The position numbers and the translations under genes were made by a program. A stretch of 64,000 nt of DNA from Caldilineaceae bacterium (GTDB lineage: Bacteria > Chloroflexota > Anaerolineae > Caldilineales > Caldilineaceae). The stretch covers positions 1-64,000 of the forward strand of contig JAJEDJ010000019.1 in assembly GCA_022821545.1 (NCBI GenBank), written 5' to 3'. A model generated the notes under the pieces. It ran no database searches, was not told where the DNA came from, and saw only the letters and a list, made by a program, of their open reading frames with translations. Positions 9,703-17,886 of the stretch are shown one piece after another. Position 1 is the stretch's first letter; every line of letters begins with the position of its first letter.

Positions 9703-9879
9703 TGGACAGCCCTCCGGGAGAAATGACCCATATGTTCGTAAGCGTTCAGGGAGATTGTAGCGCAAATGCCGCCCGGCCGCCAAGGGCGGGACATCTCAGT
9801 ATGTTCGGGAACTGAGTGTGGAACGGCTTCGCCGCGGGTCGACACGTGTGCGAGGTTGTGGTGGTCCTTCTTCTGGAGG

Positions 9880-11295
9880 CTACCAGCGGCGGCGGCGTTG
9901 GAAAGTCAGTAATGTAGTGATGCGGAAAATAGCGGCGTAGACGTATACTTGCCAGATGCCGATGGGAAAGGCAAAGGCGGCCGGCAAGTAGGTGGTCGCC
10001 GCATGAGTGGTTATCGAGACGTTCAGACTGTTGAAGAGGGCAGCCAAGAGCCCGTATGCGATCACACCTAGAACAACGCCCATGAGCGGCTGGATCAATG
10101 ATCGCAGGATGTACAGGCGGTCAAACTCTTCATGCACCCGCATCCGCTCGAAGAGGAATGAAATGGTGCCCAGCCAGCCGCCGATTCCGCCGGCGGCAAC
10201 TGTCCAAAGCAGCGAATAGTAGTGGGATGTGTTCCATCCGGTGCTGGCGCCGACTGTTCCGATGATTTCGTTTACTTCAAGCGGCTGGAGATAGAGGGCT
10301 GCGCCAAGTCCCCCCAGGCCGGCAAGCCAAAGAAAGAGCAGACTGAAAGTGCGCAGCGCGATGCCGCGTGAGCGTCTGCGGCTGGTCCTGGCGCGTTCGA
10401 TTATCAGTCTTGCCTGCTGGATATTGTACTGCGCTCTTTCGACGCGATTGGGCTGGCTTGAGATTATCTCTCTGGCCTCTCGCAACAGCGACAGGGCATG
10501 ACCTGTGTTTTCGCGCCGCGTTTCCCGGAACCGGTCGATGGCCTCGTAGAGAATGAGGATTTCTTCCTCGATCAACTGGGCATCGGCAGATAGCGATTCG
10601 GGCGCAACCTCGAACTTGAACCAGTCCGGTGGCGGCGCTGCGGTGACGGGGCTGTCCAGAACAGAATCAGACTGCGGCTGATAATTCTGAATGGGAAACT
10701 GCTGCGACTGATGCTCAGGCTGGGGCGACGGACCCGCGCCCGGCTGTGTATAGTGCAGATCTTCCGCTAAGGGCTGGTCGATGGCTTGAGGAGGCTGGCT
10801 GAGACTTTCGGTCAGGGGGGCTGTATCGGAGCCAGGCGCGATATCTTGGTGCGGCGAAGTTTGGGAGCTGAGAGACCACTCCTGTTCCCAGTCCCCATGG
10901 TCGACCTTGTCCGAATTCGCGGCTGATGAATTGGAAGCGACAGAACGATCCTGTTCTGGTTCCGCAAGGATCAGCCTGTCTGGTTCGGACCTGTCATTTC
11001 GCTCCTGTCCTGGGTCACGTCGCGGCTGGTCCCCCTCCGGTCTTGCGGCGACCTTGGTGGCTCCGTCCGAGGATTCGCTGGAAGGGGAAGTGCCTGGTCC
11101 CGTTGACATCTGCTCGAGAATCAATTCGGCGCGTTGACGCAACGCCGCGAGCTGGGCAGCCGACTCCTCCAGCATCTGCAGAGAGGAAAACTCATCCCGC
11201 GGTGAAGCTGTCGGTCCCGCGGCCGCCTGACTTTTTTCGGACTGTCTCGCGCTGTCGGCCGAAGTTCGGGTGGCGTTCTCTGATTCAGAGTTCAA
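9880..11295 (-). CDS. Unknown four-helix membrane protein with long disordered N-terminus
   Basis: Not recognised as a named family. The 471 residues divide into a low-complexity Ser/Gln/Pro/Glu-rich region (about 1-225), an amphipathic helical stretch (about 230-310) with tetratricopeptide-like spacing (ALSLLREAREII, AQYNIQQARLII), and four predicted membrane segments near 312-332, 355-378, 395-418 and 432-455, ending in a basic RRRRW tail. The longest frame starts at a TTG without a good ribosome site; an ATG at codon 42 (MLEESAAQL) is a possible alternative. The N-terminus is predicted cytoplasmic. It lies between priA and the rpmH promoter, pointing away from rpmH. Confidence 0.55.
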   Translation of the reverse strand: MNSESENATRTSADSARQSEKSQAAAGPTASPRDEFSSLQMLEESAAQLAALRQRAELILEQMSTGPGTSPSSESSDGATKVAARPEGDQPRRDPGQERNDRSEPDRLILAEPEQDRSVASNSSAANSDKVDHGDWEQEWSLSSQTSPHQDIAPGSDTAPLTESLSQPPQAIDQPLAEDLHYTQPGAGPSPQPEHQSQQFPIQNYQPQSDSVLDSPVTAAPPPDWFKFEVAPESLSADAQLIEEEILILYEAIDRFRETRRENTGHALSLLREAREIISSQPNRVERAQYNIQQARLIIERARTSRRRSRGIALRTFSLLFLWLAGLGGLGAALYLQPLEVNEIIGTVGASTGWNTSHYYSLLWTVAAGGIGGWLGTISFLFERMRVHEEFDRLYILRSLIQPLMGVVLGVIAYGLLAALFNSLNVSITTHAATTYLPAAFAFPIGIWQVYVYAAIFRITTLLTFQRRRRW

Positions 11296-11503
11296 GATAC
11301 GCTACAGTTCATTTTGCAACGCCCGATGCCCGGAGGCGGCGCCGGTTTGACGGAGGCTCGGCCGCCCGATGGGGAGCCAGCGGCTGTATACTACTATATC
11401 ATACGGCATAATTGAGCGGAAAAGCCGGCCTTCTGATTCAAAGGCAGTTCTGTGGAGGAATGTATGGACTGGGATTCGCGGCGTATCGAAAATAGCGCAA
11501 GAT

Positions 11504-11533
11504 TTGACATTGGCTGTCGATGCCGCCTATAAT
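11504..11533 (+). promoter_or_regulatory. Near-consensus sigma-70-type promoter for the rpmH operon
   Basis: TTGACA at 11504-11509 and TATAAT at 11528-11533 are separated by 18 bp. Both hexamers are perfect. Transcription should begin near 11540, about 40 nt before the rpmH ATG. The remaining DNA between the divergent gene start at 11295 and rpmH shows no DnaA-box cluster. Confidence 0.8.
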
Positions 11534-11582
11534 TGACTATTGGTAGTTATTCTGAATTGTTAATTTTTGAAGGAGTAGAGAT

Positions 11583-11747
11583 ATGCCCAAACGAACCTGG
11601 CAACCAAAGGTTCGCAAGCGGCTGCGGACACACGGCTTTCGCAAGCGTATGAGCAAACCCGGCGGACGCAATGTCTTGAAGCGCCGCCGCCTGAAGCAGC
11701 GGACAGAACTGACTGTCCAGCTTTCAACTCGCAAACGAACATTCTAG
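11583..11747 (+). CDS. rpmH: 50S ribosomal protein L34
   Basis: A 54-residue, strongly basic protein beginning [19 protein letters not shown] and continuing with [19 protein letters not shown], the L34 signature. L34 normally has 44-50 residues; the C-terminal tail [16 protein letters not shown] is a few residues longer. AAGGAG lies 8 nt before the ATG. It is the first gene of the conserved rpmH-rnpA-yidD-yidC-jag order and sits behind a consensus promoter. Confidence 0.95.
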   Translation: MPKRTWQPKVRKRLRTHGFRKRMSKPGGRNVLKRRRLKQRTELTVQLSTRKRTF

Positions 11748-11788
11748 TTGGGCGGCCTCGAAAGTGACTGGGGCGTAAGCGCAGCGGC

Positions 11789-12154
11789 TTGAAACGACGC
11801 TATCGAGTACGGGATAACAACCGGTTCCAGGAGGTCCGCCGGACGGGACAGACCTATAGCAACCGCCTTGCCGTTCTGTGCGTATTGGAAAATCGCCTCC
11901 CTTACAGCCGCTTCGGCTTCTCCGTCAGCCGCCGAATTGGCAATGCGGTTGTACGGAATCGTGTAAAGAGGCGGATGCGTGAATCGATGCGTCTGCGCAT
12001 GAGTCAGATTCAGCCGGGATGGGACTGTGTCGTAATAGCCCGGTCGCCGATTCGGAGAACAACGTACGCGCAGATTGACGCCGCCCTTGCCCGCCTCTTT
12101 GGCCGGGCAGCTCTGTTCGTCACCGGTTTGGGCCGAAACGAGGGCCGGGCCTGA
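11789..12154 (+). CDS. rnpA: Ribonuclease P protein component
   Basis: A 121-residue basic protein that assists the RNase P RNA in removing tRNA 5' leaders. The family motif RNRVKRRMRES is present near residue 56, preceded by FGFSVSRRIGNAVV. The start is TTG at 11789; the GTG upstream at 11764 runs into a stop four codons later and is excluded. The C-terminal tail after the conserved fold is short. yidD follows after 12 bp. Confidence 0.93.
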   Translation: MKRRYRVRDNNRFQEVRRTGQTYSNRLAVLCVLENRLPYSRFGFSVSRRIGNAVVRNRVKRRMRESMRLRMSQIQPGWDCVVIARSPIRRTTYAQIDAALARLFGRAALFVTGLGRNEGRA

Positions 12155-12166
12155 GAGAGGCAACCT

Positions 12167-12376
12167 GTGCGCGCCGTCCTGTTGCTCTTGATAAGAATCT
12201 ATCAGAGGAGCGTCTCGCCGCTCTTGGGGAGCAACTGCCGCTTCTATCCGACCTGTTCACAGTACACATACGAGGCGGTGGAACGGTACGGAGCGGCACA
12301 GGGGGGATGGATGGGATTGCGGCGCATCTGCCGGTGCCATCCGTGGCATCCCGGTGGATTCGACCCCGTTCCTTGA
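12167..12376 (+). CDS. yidD: Membrane protein insertion efficiency factor YidD
   Basis: A 69-residue protein with the YidD family core: [33 protein letters not shown] and the C-terminal [13 protein letters not shown]. YidD is an amphipathic, membrane-associated protein thought to help Sec/YidC-mediated insertion. The start is GTG at 12167 with a GAGAGG site upstream. Its 3' end lies 61 bp before the preferred yidC start. Confidence 0.93.
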   Translation: MRAVLLLLIRIYQRSVSPLLGSNCRFYPTCSQYTYEAVERYGAAQGGWMGLRRICRCHPWHPGGFDPVP

Positions 12377-12437
12377 GGAGCCGCCGAAACCGGCCCTGCC
12401 GGCGCCACTGTTTGGCGCGGCGATTAGGAGAAAAACT

Positions 12438-13439
12438 GTGATTCGCAGAAGGATTCTCTGGCTGTTGGTCCTGGGACTGGCAGCGGTTCTGCTTGGCGGT
12501 TGTGGTGTTCCCCGCGAAGGCGTGGTGGATTGGAACACCGCCGAGGCAGATGGATGGTGGCAGGTCGTAATCGTATTTCCCCTCGCAAAATCCCTCATCT
12601 GGCTGAATACAAGTCTGGTAAACTGGGACATCCCCTATAGCTGGGGCTTTGCGATCATCTTGTTTACGATCATCATCAAAATGATCACGTTCCCGTTGAC
12701 GATGATACAGATTAGGAGTATGCAGGCGCAGAAGAACCTTCAGCCTCAACTTCAGGAGCTGCAGAAGAAATTTGGCAAGAATCGGGACAAGATGGCGCAG
12801 GAGCAGATGAAGCTGTATCGCGAGGCTGGCGTTAACCCTCTCAGCGGCTGTCTGCCGATGGTCGTGCAGATGCCGGTCCTTTTCGGACTGTACTCGGCCC
12901 TGGTGGCGTTGGGTCCCTCACTGACCGATGCCCGCTTCTTTTGGATTCCCGACCTCGGCTTTCCTGAATTCACGCGGGGCCTTGCCTGGATCCCCGAGAA
13001 GTTCAATGAAGGTGAATACCTGCTCTTGCTGGCATACCTCGTGTTGCCGGCCCTGCTCATGATCAGCCAGGTCTACATGCAACGAATGACGACGGCGACC
13101 ACGCCCACGGGCAGTGAAGGCCAGGCCGGTATGATGAAGCAGATGACGACGATCATGACCCTTATGTTTGGCTTCTTTACCTTGCAGGTGCCGGCCGGCC
13201 TTTCGCTGTATTGGGTAACGAGCAACTTGCTGCAATTGGGCCAGACCTACGCCGCAAATTATCTGAGCGGTGTGAACAACGCGATTGCGCCTGCCGCGCC
13301 CCAAGCCCTGCCGGCCACTGCCGGCGTGGCCACGTCGGACGGCGGCTCGACCGTGGCCCCGGCTGCGGAAGCAACCGAGGTCGTACGAAAGAGAACGCCT
13401 CAGCGCCGGCGGAACCGGCGTAATCGAAAGAGACGATAA
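12438..13439 (+). CDS. yidC: Membrane protein insertase YidC (lipoprotein type)
   Basis: A 333-residue insertase. The GTG at 12438 is preferred, with AGGAG 7 nt upstream. From there the protein opens with a positively charged lipoprotein signal peptide (RRRILWLLVLGLAAVLLGGC) with lipobox LGGC, as in Bacillus SpoIIIJ. The YidC core follows: a membrane segment at IPYSWGFAIILFTIIIKM, the charged hairpin MQAQKNLQPQLQELQKKFG, GVNPLSGCLPMVVQMPVLFGLY, and two C-terminal membrane segments ending in LYWVTSNLLQ. The extreme C-terminus is rich in Arg and Lys, as in homologues that contact the ribosome. A longer frame from 12354 would bury the signal peptide and is rejected. Confidence 0.93.
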   Translation: MIRRRILWLLVLGLAAVLLGGCGVPREGVVDWNTAEADGWWQVVIVFPLAKSLIWLNTSLVNWDIPYSWGFAIILFTIIIKMITFPLTMIQIRSMQAQKNLQPQLQELQKKFGKNRDKMAQEQMKLYREAGVNPLSGCLPMVVQMPVLFGLYSALVALGPSLTDARFFWIPDLGFPEFTRGLAWIPEKFNEGEYLLLLAYLVLPALLMISQVYMQRMTTATTPTGSEGQAGMMKQMTTIMTLMFGFFTLQVPAGLSLYWVTSNLLQLGQTYAANYLSGVNNAIAPAAPQALPATAGVATSDGGSTVAPAAEATEVVRKRTPQRRRNRRNRKRR

Positions 13440-13440
13440 G

Positions 13441-14289
13441 ATGAACGAAGGTCAGAGCTACGAATACAGTGCGAAGACCGTGGAAGCGGCTGTAAACGCA
13501 GGATTGCGCCAACTTGGGGTTTCCCGGGAAGAAATCGAGATCGAAGTTATCAATGAGGGGAGCCGGGGAATCCTGGGAATCGGCGCCTCTGATGCCCTTG
13601 TACGTCTCACGCGCCGAGATTCAGGTCAGCCCTCGAAAACTCGGGCCCGGGATGATGGCGAAGAAGTGATCGATGTCGAAGCGAGGACGGAACCGGAGGA
13701 GACGGCCGAGATTGTTTCTGACGATGCTCCAACTGAGGTCTCCGCAGCTGTTGACGTGGAATCAGACCCGGGGCCGGCGGATGAGAAACAGCCGGAGATC
13801 GACTCGGAAGGCAGTGCGGATGACGCAGAACTGGAAGACCTCGCATTCGATCTCCTGAACCAGATGTTGGTCCATTTGGGCATAAAGGCCGAAATCGAAG
13901 TTTCCTGGCAGGAAAACCCGGAGGACAGTGACCGTGCGCTCAGTCTGAATGTTGTGGGAGAGGACTTGGGCTTCCTCATCGGGCGCAATGGCGAGACGCT
14001 TTCGAGCATGCAGTACCTGATTCGACTTATGGTTAATCAGGAGCTGCATCGCTGGAAAAACATTGTTGTCGATATTGACGGTTACAAGCAGAGAAGGGCC
14101 GAGCAGTTGAGCCAGTTGGCCCACCGCTTGGCAGAGCAGGTCGTAGCCAGCGGCCGGCCGGCTTCTCTGGAACCGATGCCGCCAAACGAACGCCGTCTCG
14201 TTCACATTGCCTTGCGAAATCACGAACACGTCTATACGGCAAGCACCGGCGAGGACACACGTCGCAAAGTGCAGATCCTGCTGAAATGA
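13441..14289 (+). CDS. jag: Jag / SpoIIIJ-associated RNA-binding protein (KhpB)
   Basis: A 282-residue protein starting 1 bp after the yidC stop. It has the three Jag parts: an N-terminal Jag_N domain (KTVEAAVNAGLRQLGVSREE ... SRGILGIG), a KH domain with the GRNGETLSSMQYL loop, and a C-terminal R3H domain (RRLVHIALRNHEHVYTASTGE). Between Jag_N and KH there is an acidic linker of about 90 residues rich in Glu, Asp, Ser and Thr, longer than in many homologues. Jag binds RNA and is linked to cell envelope control in Gram-positive bacteria. The ATG at 13441 was chosen over a longer frame that overlaps yidC. Confidence 0.92.
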   Translation: MNEGQSYEYSAKTVEAAVNAGLRQLGVSREEIEIEVINEGSRGILGIGASDALVRLTRRDSGQPSKTRARDDGEEVIDVEARTEPEETAEIVSDDAPTEVSAAVDVESDPGPADEKQPEIDSEGSADDAELEDLAFDLLNQMLVHLGIKAEIEVSWQENPEDSDRALSLNVVGEDLGFLIGRNGETLSSMQYLIRLMVNQELHRWKNIVVDIDGYKQRRAEQLSQLAHRLAEQVVASGRPASLEPMPPNERRLVHIALRNHEHVYTASTGEDTRRKVQILLK

Positions 14290-14316
14290 GGTGGACCTGG
14301 AGCTCACGAACCGTCA

Positions 14317-15198
14317 ATGTCGATCGATCTTCTTGCTATAGGCACGGTTACTCGCGACATTGCGTCCGCGGATCCCGCCGCGACCGACTACTTGCTGGGG
14401 GGTACAGTCAGCTTTGCCGCGGTCACGGCTGCCCGCCTCGGGCGCAGGCCGGCTGTTCTTACTCGAGCTGGTGACGATGTTGAGCTGTCGGAACTGAGCG
14501 GCCTGGCAGAACTGCACGTATTGCCTTGCGAAAACACGACAACTTTCGCGAATCTGTACACGCCTGACGGACGCATACAATACTGCTACACGCCTTCACC
14601 TCCCATTTCAGCAGTGGACATCCCCCCTCAATTGAGGGCGCCTCATATTGCTCTCCTGGGACCTCTCGTAAACGAGGTGGCGCCGGAAGTGGCCTCCATT
14701 TTTGACACCGACACGATCGTGGCGGCTGTGCCCCAGGGCTGGATGCGCCGCTGGGACGGAGAGGGCAGGGTATACCCGGCGCCCTGGCGGGATAGGGCCC
14801 TGATCCTTCCCCATCTCGATGCCCTCATACTCTCGAAAGAGGACATTGACGGCGACCTCAGACAGGTTAAGGAGTTTCTCGAATACATTTCACTCGTTGT
14901 CCTGACCGAATACCGGGACGGCAGCACCGTCTACATGCGCAGACCGGACTCAGAGGTGGAAACAGTCCCGATTCCTCCCCGTCCGGCAACTGAAGTGGAC
15001 CCAACCGGGGCCGGGGACATATTTGCCACTGCATTCCTGCTTCGTCTTGATGAGACCGGAGACCCGCTGGACGCGGCCCGGTACGCCAATGTGACCGCCT
15101 CCTTCGGCGTTGAGGGTCATGGCGTGACGGGGATTCCCAGCCACAATAGTGTGCTGGAGTATATGGCACTGCATCCCTGGCGGCACGGAAGAGTCTAG
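14317..15198 (+). CDS. PfkB-family carbohydrate kinase
   Basis: A 293-residue ribokinase-like protein. The N-terminal substrate region (LLGGTVSFAAVTAARLG) and the C-terminal ATP/anion-hole signature DPTGAGDIFATAF are both clear, with the catalytic Asp in that motif. The substrate could be a sugar, nucleoside or inositol-type compound and cannot be resolved. It sits 27 bp after jag and 59 bp before parA, so it may be carried in the same transcript, although it has no obvious link to chromosome segregation. Confidence 0.85.
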   Translation: MSIDLLAIGTVTRDIASADPAATDYLLGGTVSFAAVTAARLGRRPAVLTRAGDDVELSELSGLAELHVLPCENTTTFANLYTPDGRIQYCYTPSPPISAVDIPPQLRAPHIALLGPLVNEVAPEVASIFDTDTIVAAVPQGWMRRWDGEGRVYPAPWRDRALILPHLDALILSKEDIDGDLRQVKEFLEYISLVVLTEYRDGSTVYMRRPDSEVETVPIPPRPATEVDPTGAGDIFATAFLLRLDETGDPLDAARYANVTASFGVEGHGVTGIPSHNSVLEYMALHPWRHGRV

Positions 15199-15266
15199 CC
15201 TGTCAGACCTCTGAACTACAGGCTTGCCAGGGTTCATGCAGGTAACTCTTCGAAACTGTGAGGCAC

Positions 15267-16097
15267 ATGACCGCCCAGATTTTCGCAATCGCCAATCAAA
15301 AGGGAGGCGTGGGTAAGACGACAACGGCCGTCAACCTGTGCGCTTTCCTCGCCGGCGCCGGCTGCCGGGTCTTGCTCGTTGACAGCGACCCGCAGGCAAA
15401 TGCCACGACCAGCTTGGGTATCGACCCCAGAAGGCCCGGTACTAGCCTCTACGACGTTCTAATCGACAACAGGCCCGTCCAGGAGGCGGTCTCGGAGACA
15501 GCGCTCCCGGGTCTGAGTCTGGTGCCCGCCAATCTCGACCTGGCCGGCGCGGAAGTGGAGATGGCCGCGAGGATGGCGCGCGAGCAGCTGCTCTCGAAAG
15601 CGCTCCAGCCTCTGCACTGCCAGTATGATTACGTATTCATCGATGACCCGCCAAGCCTGGGTCTGATCACGATAAACGGGCTGACCGCCGCGGATGGGAT
15701 CATCATTCCGGTCCAGTGCGAATACCTGGCGCTTGAGGGCTTGAGCCAGCTGCTGAGTACGATTCAGCAAGTTCGAAAGGTTCTCAACGGCCGTCTCAAG
15801 GTCGCTGGAGTCCTGCTGACGATGTCGGACGCGCGCACGAAACTCAGCACGCAGGTGGTGGACGACGTGCGCGCACACTTTCCTTTGGAGACGTTCGAGA
15901 CGTTGATTCCCCGTTCAGTTCGCCTTAGCGAAGCGCCGAGCCACGGGCTTACAGTCCTCAGCTATGCCCCGGAGAGCGCTGGCGCGCTGGCCTACGAAGC
16001 TCTGGCCGCCGAGTTTATGGGTCGTTTTCCCGTTGGGGTTGAAGCGGCCGCCGGCGGTCTGCCAGGATCACAAGATCCCGCGGTGACCTATCGATGA
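15267..16097 (+). CDS. parA: ParA/Soj chromosome-partitioning ATPase
   Basis: A 276-residue ParA-type ATPase. The deviant Walker A is NQKGGVGKTTTAV, followed by LLVDSDPQANATT (Walker A' and switch I region) and VFIDDPPSLG (Walker B). ParA dimers on the nucleoid drive segregation of ParB-bound origins. The ATG at 15267 is used; an in-frame GTG at 15258 would add three residues. parB starts within the stop codon (ATGA overlap). Confidence 0.93.
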   Translation: MTAQIFAIANQKGGVGKTTTAVNLCAFLAGAGCRVLLVDSDPQANATTSLGIDPRRPGTSLYDVLIDNRPVQEAVSETALPGLSLVPANLDLAGAEVEMAARMAREQLLSKALQPLHCQYDYVFIDDPPSLGLITINGLTAADGIIIPVQCEYLALEGLSQLLSTIQQVRKVLNGRLKVAGVLLTMSDARTKLSTQVVDDVRAHFPLETFETLIPRSVRLSEAPSHGLTVLSYAPESAGALAYEALAAEFMGRFPVGVEAAAGGLPGSQDPAVTYR

Positions 16098-17038
16098 GCC
16101 GAGAAACTGGACAAGGACAGTTGAATCCCCGCCGAAGGCATGGGCTGGGCCGCGGGCTGGGCGCTCTGCTCGGCAGACCCGCCGCTGACGAAGATGGCGA
16201 GGTGGAAGAACAGGCTGCGCCGAATGGCGACGAAGGAATCCGCGACCTTCCCGTAGACGAGATCGAGCCGAATCCCCACCAGCCGCGCACGCGCTTCGAG
16301 CAGGCCACACTGGTTGAGCTGGCCACCTCTATCAGGGAACACGGTGTTATCCAACCGCTTATCGTAGCCGAGCGTCCCGATCAACCCCAGCGCTACTGGT
16401 TGGTCGCGGGAGAGAGGCGCTGGCGTGCGGCGCGCCAGGCTGGGCTGGCGGTCGTGCCGGCTGTCGTGCGCGAGGCGACGTCGCAACAGCTGCTGGAACT
16501 GGCTCTGGTCGAGAACCTGCAGCGCGACGATCTGAGCCCTTTGGAGGAGGCTTCTGCCTTCAATACGCTGATTGACCAGTTCAGCCTGACCCAGGCGCGG
16601 GTGGCGTACCGGGTGGGCAAGAGCCGGTCGGCCGTGGCCAACGCAATACGTCTCCTGGCGCTTCCTGCAGAGGTCCAGGCAGCGTTGAATGATCGCATGA
16701 TAAGCGCGGGCCATGCGCGCGCCCTTTTGGGCCTTGACAGCGACGACGACAAACTGGAGGCTCTGGACCTGATTGTGGCGCGGGAGTTGAACGTTCGGCA
16801 GGCGGAAGAGCTCGTAAAGACGTGGCGGGAAGAGCCGCCGGCCGAGGAGGCGGAGAAGGAATCTCCGCACCTGCAGGCCCAGATTCGCTACTGGGAGAAC
16901 CAGTTTCGCGACCGGCTGAGCACCAAGGTTAACCTTGACCGCAGGGCGGACGGCAGCGGTCGTCTCGTCATCCATTTCTATAGCGATGAGGATCTGGAGA
17001 CGATTTACCGCGAAATCGTCGGAGATGAGACCGATTGA
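16094..17038 (+). CDS. parB: ParB/Spo0J chromosome-partitioning protein
   Basis: A 314-residue protein overlapping parA by 4 bp. The ParB/Srx CTPase domain carries NPHQPRTRFE, the catalytic GERRWRAARQAG segment and ENLQRDDLSPLEEA. A helix-turn-helix follows (QARVAYRVGKSRSAVANAIRLL), and the C-terminal region should dimerise. The N-terminus (RRRHGLGRGLGALLG) matches the conserved ParA-stimulating peptide. No parS sequence with the TGTTTCACGTGAAACA consensus was recognised in the window. Confidence 0.93.
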   Translation: MSRETGQGQLNPRRRHGLGRGLGALLGRPAADEDGEVEEQAAPNGDEGIRDLPVDEIEPNPHQPRTRFEQATLVELATSIREHGVIQPLIVAERPDQPQRYWLVAGERRWRAARQAGLAVVPAVVREATSQQLLELALVENLQRDDLSPLEEASAFNTLIDQFSLTQARVAYRVGKSRSAVANAIRLLALPAEVQAALNDRMISAGHARALLGLDSDDDKLEALDLIVARELNVRQAEELVKTWREEPPAEEAEKESPHLQAQIRYWENQFRDRLSTKVNLDRRADGSGRLVIHFYSDEDLETIYREIVGDETD

Positions 17039-17116
17039 GACTACACCGTAGCTGGCGCGGCCCCGGCAGGACCTTTAGGATTTCGCAAGAGGCACACGGA
17101 CACTGGGCTGTATTCC

Positions 17117-17130
17117 TTGAACTGGTTCAA
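17117..17130. promoter_or_regulatory. 14-bp inverted repeat upstream of the prenyl-synthase-like gene
   Basis: TTGAAC-TG-GTTCAA is a perfect 6-2-6 inverted repeat 24 bp before the ATG at 17154. It could be an operator or overlap a promoter, but no binding protein can be named. Confidence 0.3.
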
Positions 17131-17153
17131 TGTAGCGTATCTGGAAGAGCCGA

Positions 17154-17849
17154 ATGGCTGAACAGGTAGGCGAAGCACTTCAGGCCGAACTGAATCTCGT
17201 TGCTGCGAAGCTGGAAGAGACGGTGGCCGGTCTTCCCGATGGCCTGGCGCAGTTCGTCCGCAGCGAAGTGGCAGACCGACAGGTGCTGGCGGGCGTCGTA
17301 CTCGCCTCGGCGGTGCCGGAGAACGATTCCGCCGAGGACGAGTCCCGGAGAGTGTCGCTGGCTTCGGCCCTGGAGCTTCTACAGATCGCGCTCAACATCC
17401 ACCGCCTTCTGCTCAAGCCCAAACAGACCGGCTCAATCGACAGTTTCCTGCTTGGCGGCACGATTTTGGCTGGGGATTACTGTTTCAGCCGGGCAGCAGT
17501 GCTGGCGGCGCGCACCAACCACCCCCGCGTGGTCGCGATTTTCGCCGAGCTTCTCCAGGAACTCAGTCAGTCCAATTTGAGGCGGGTCATCGTCAGTGAG
17601 AGCCCCTGCCGCGATTCGGCTGGCGTCAACGAGAGGGAGTCGCTGTTCCACAGCGGCGCGTCGGCCGGCGTCTTGCTGGCGGGGCTTGACGAAGAAGATC
17701 GGAAAGCCGTAATCAGCTACGCTGTCTGTCTGGGACGTCGGCGCCCGCAGGACGGAACAGGCGCTCCCGGTGGCCCGGCTGGCGAGACTCTTGACAAAAT
17801 GCCGCAGCGTCAAAGGGAGCGCTGGCGGGCGCTCGCCTCGATTCTCTGA
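17154..17849 (+). CDS. Polyprenyl synthetase-like protein lacking the aspartate-rich motif
   Basis: A 231-residue mostly helical protein. The stretch ALELLQIALNIHRLL ... GGTILAGDYCFSRAAVLAA ... VVAIFAELLQELSQSNLRR follows the pattern of trans-isoprenyl diphosphate synthases (helices around FARM and the GDYL region). The first aspartate-rich motif (DDxxD), expected right after the IH, is replaced by RLLLK, and no second DDxxD is seen. It is therefore unlikely to be catalytic on its own; a regulatory or heterodimer subunit (as in two-component heptaprenyl diphosphate synthase) is possible. The overall length is shorter than a full synthase (about 320). The assignment rests on pattern similarity only. 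Confidence 0.5.
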   Translation: MAEQVGEALQAELNLVAAKLEETVAGLPDGLAQFVRSEVADRQVLAGVVLASAVPENDSAEDESRRVSLASALELLQIALNIHRLLLKPKQTGSIDSFLLGGTILAGDYCFSRAAVLAARTNHPRVVAIFAELLQELSQSNLRRVIVSESPCRDSAGVNERESLFHSGASAGVLLAGLDEEDRKAVISYAVCLGRRRPQDGTGAPGGPAGETLDKMPQRQRERWRALASIL

Positions 17850-17886
17850 GCATTCGAGCCCTGAAGAACTGCAACCGGGAGTCAAC

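Noticed and set aside
12354-12437. N-terminal extension of YidC
   Set aside because: It overlaps yidD and would bury the lipoprotein signal peptide; GTG at 12438 has a good ribosome site.
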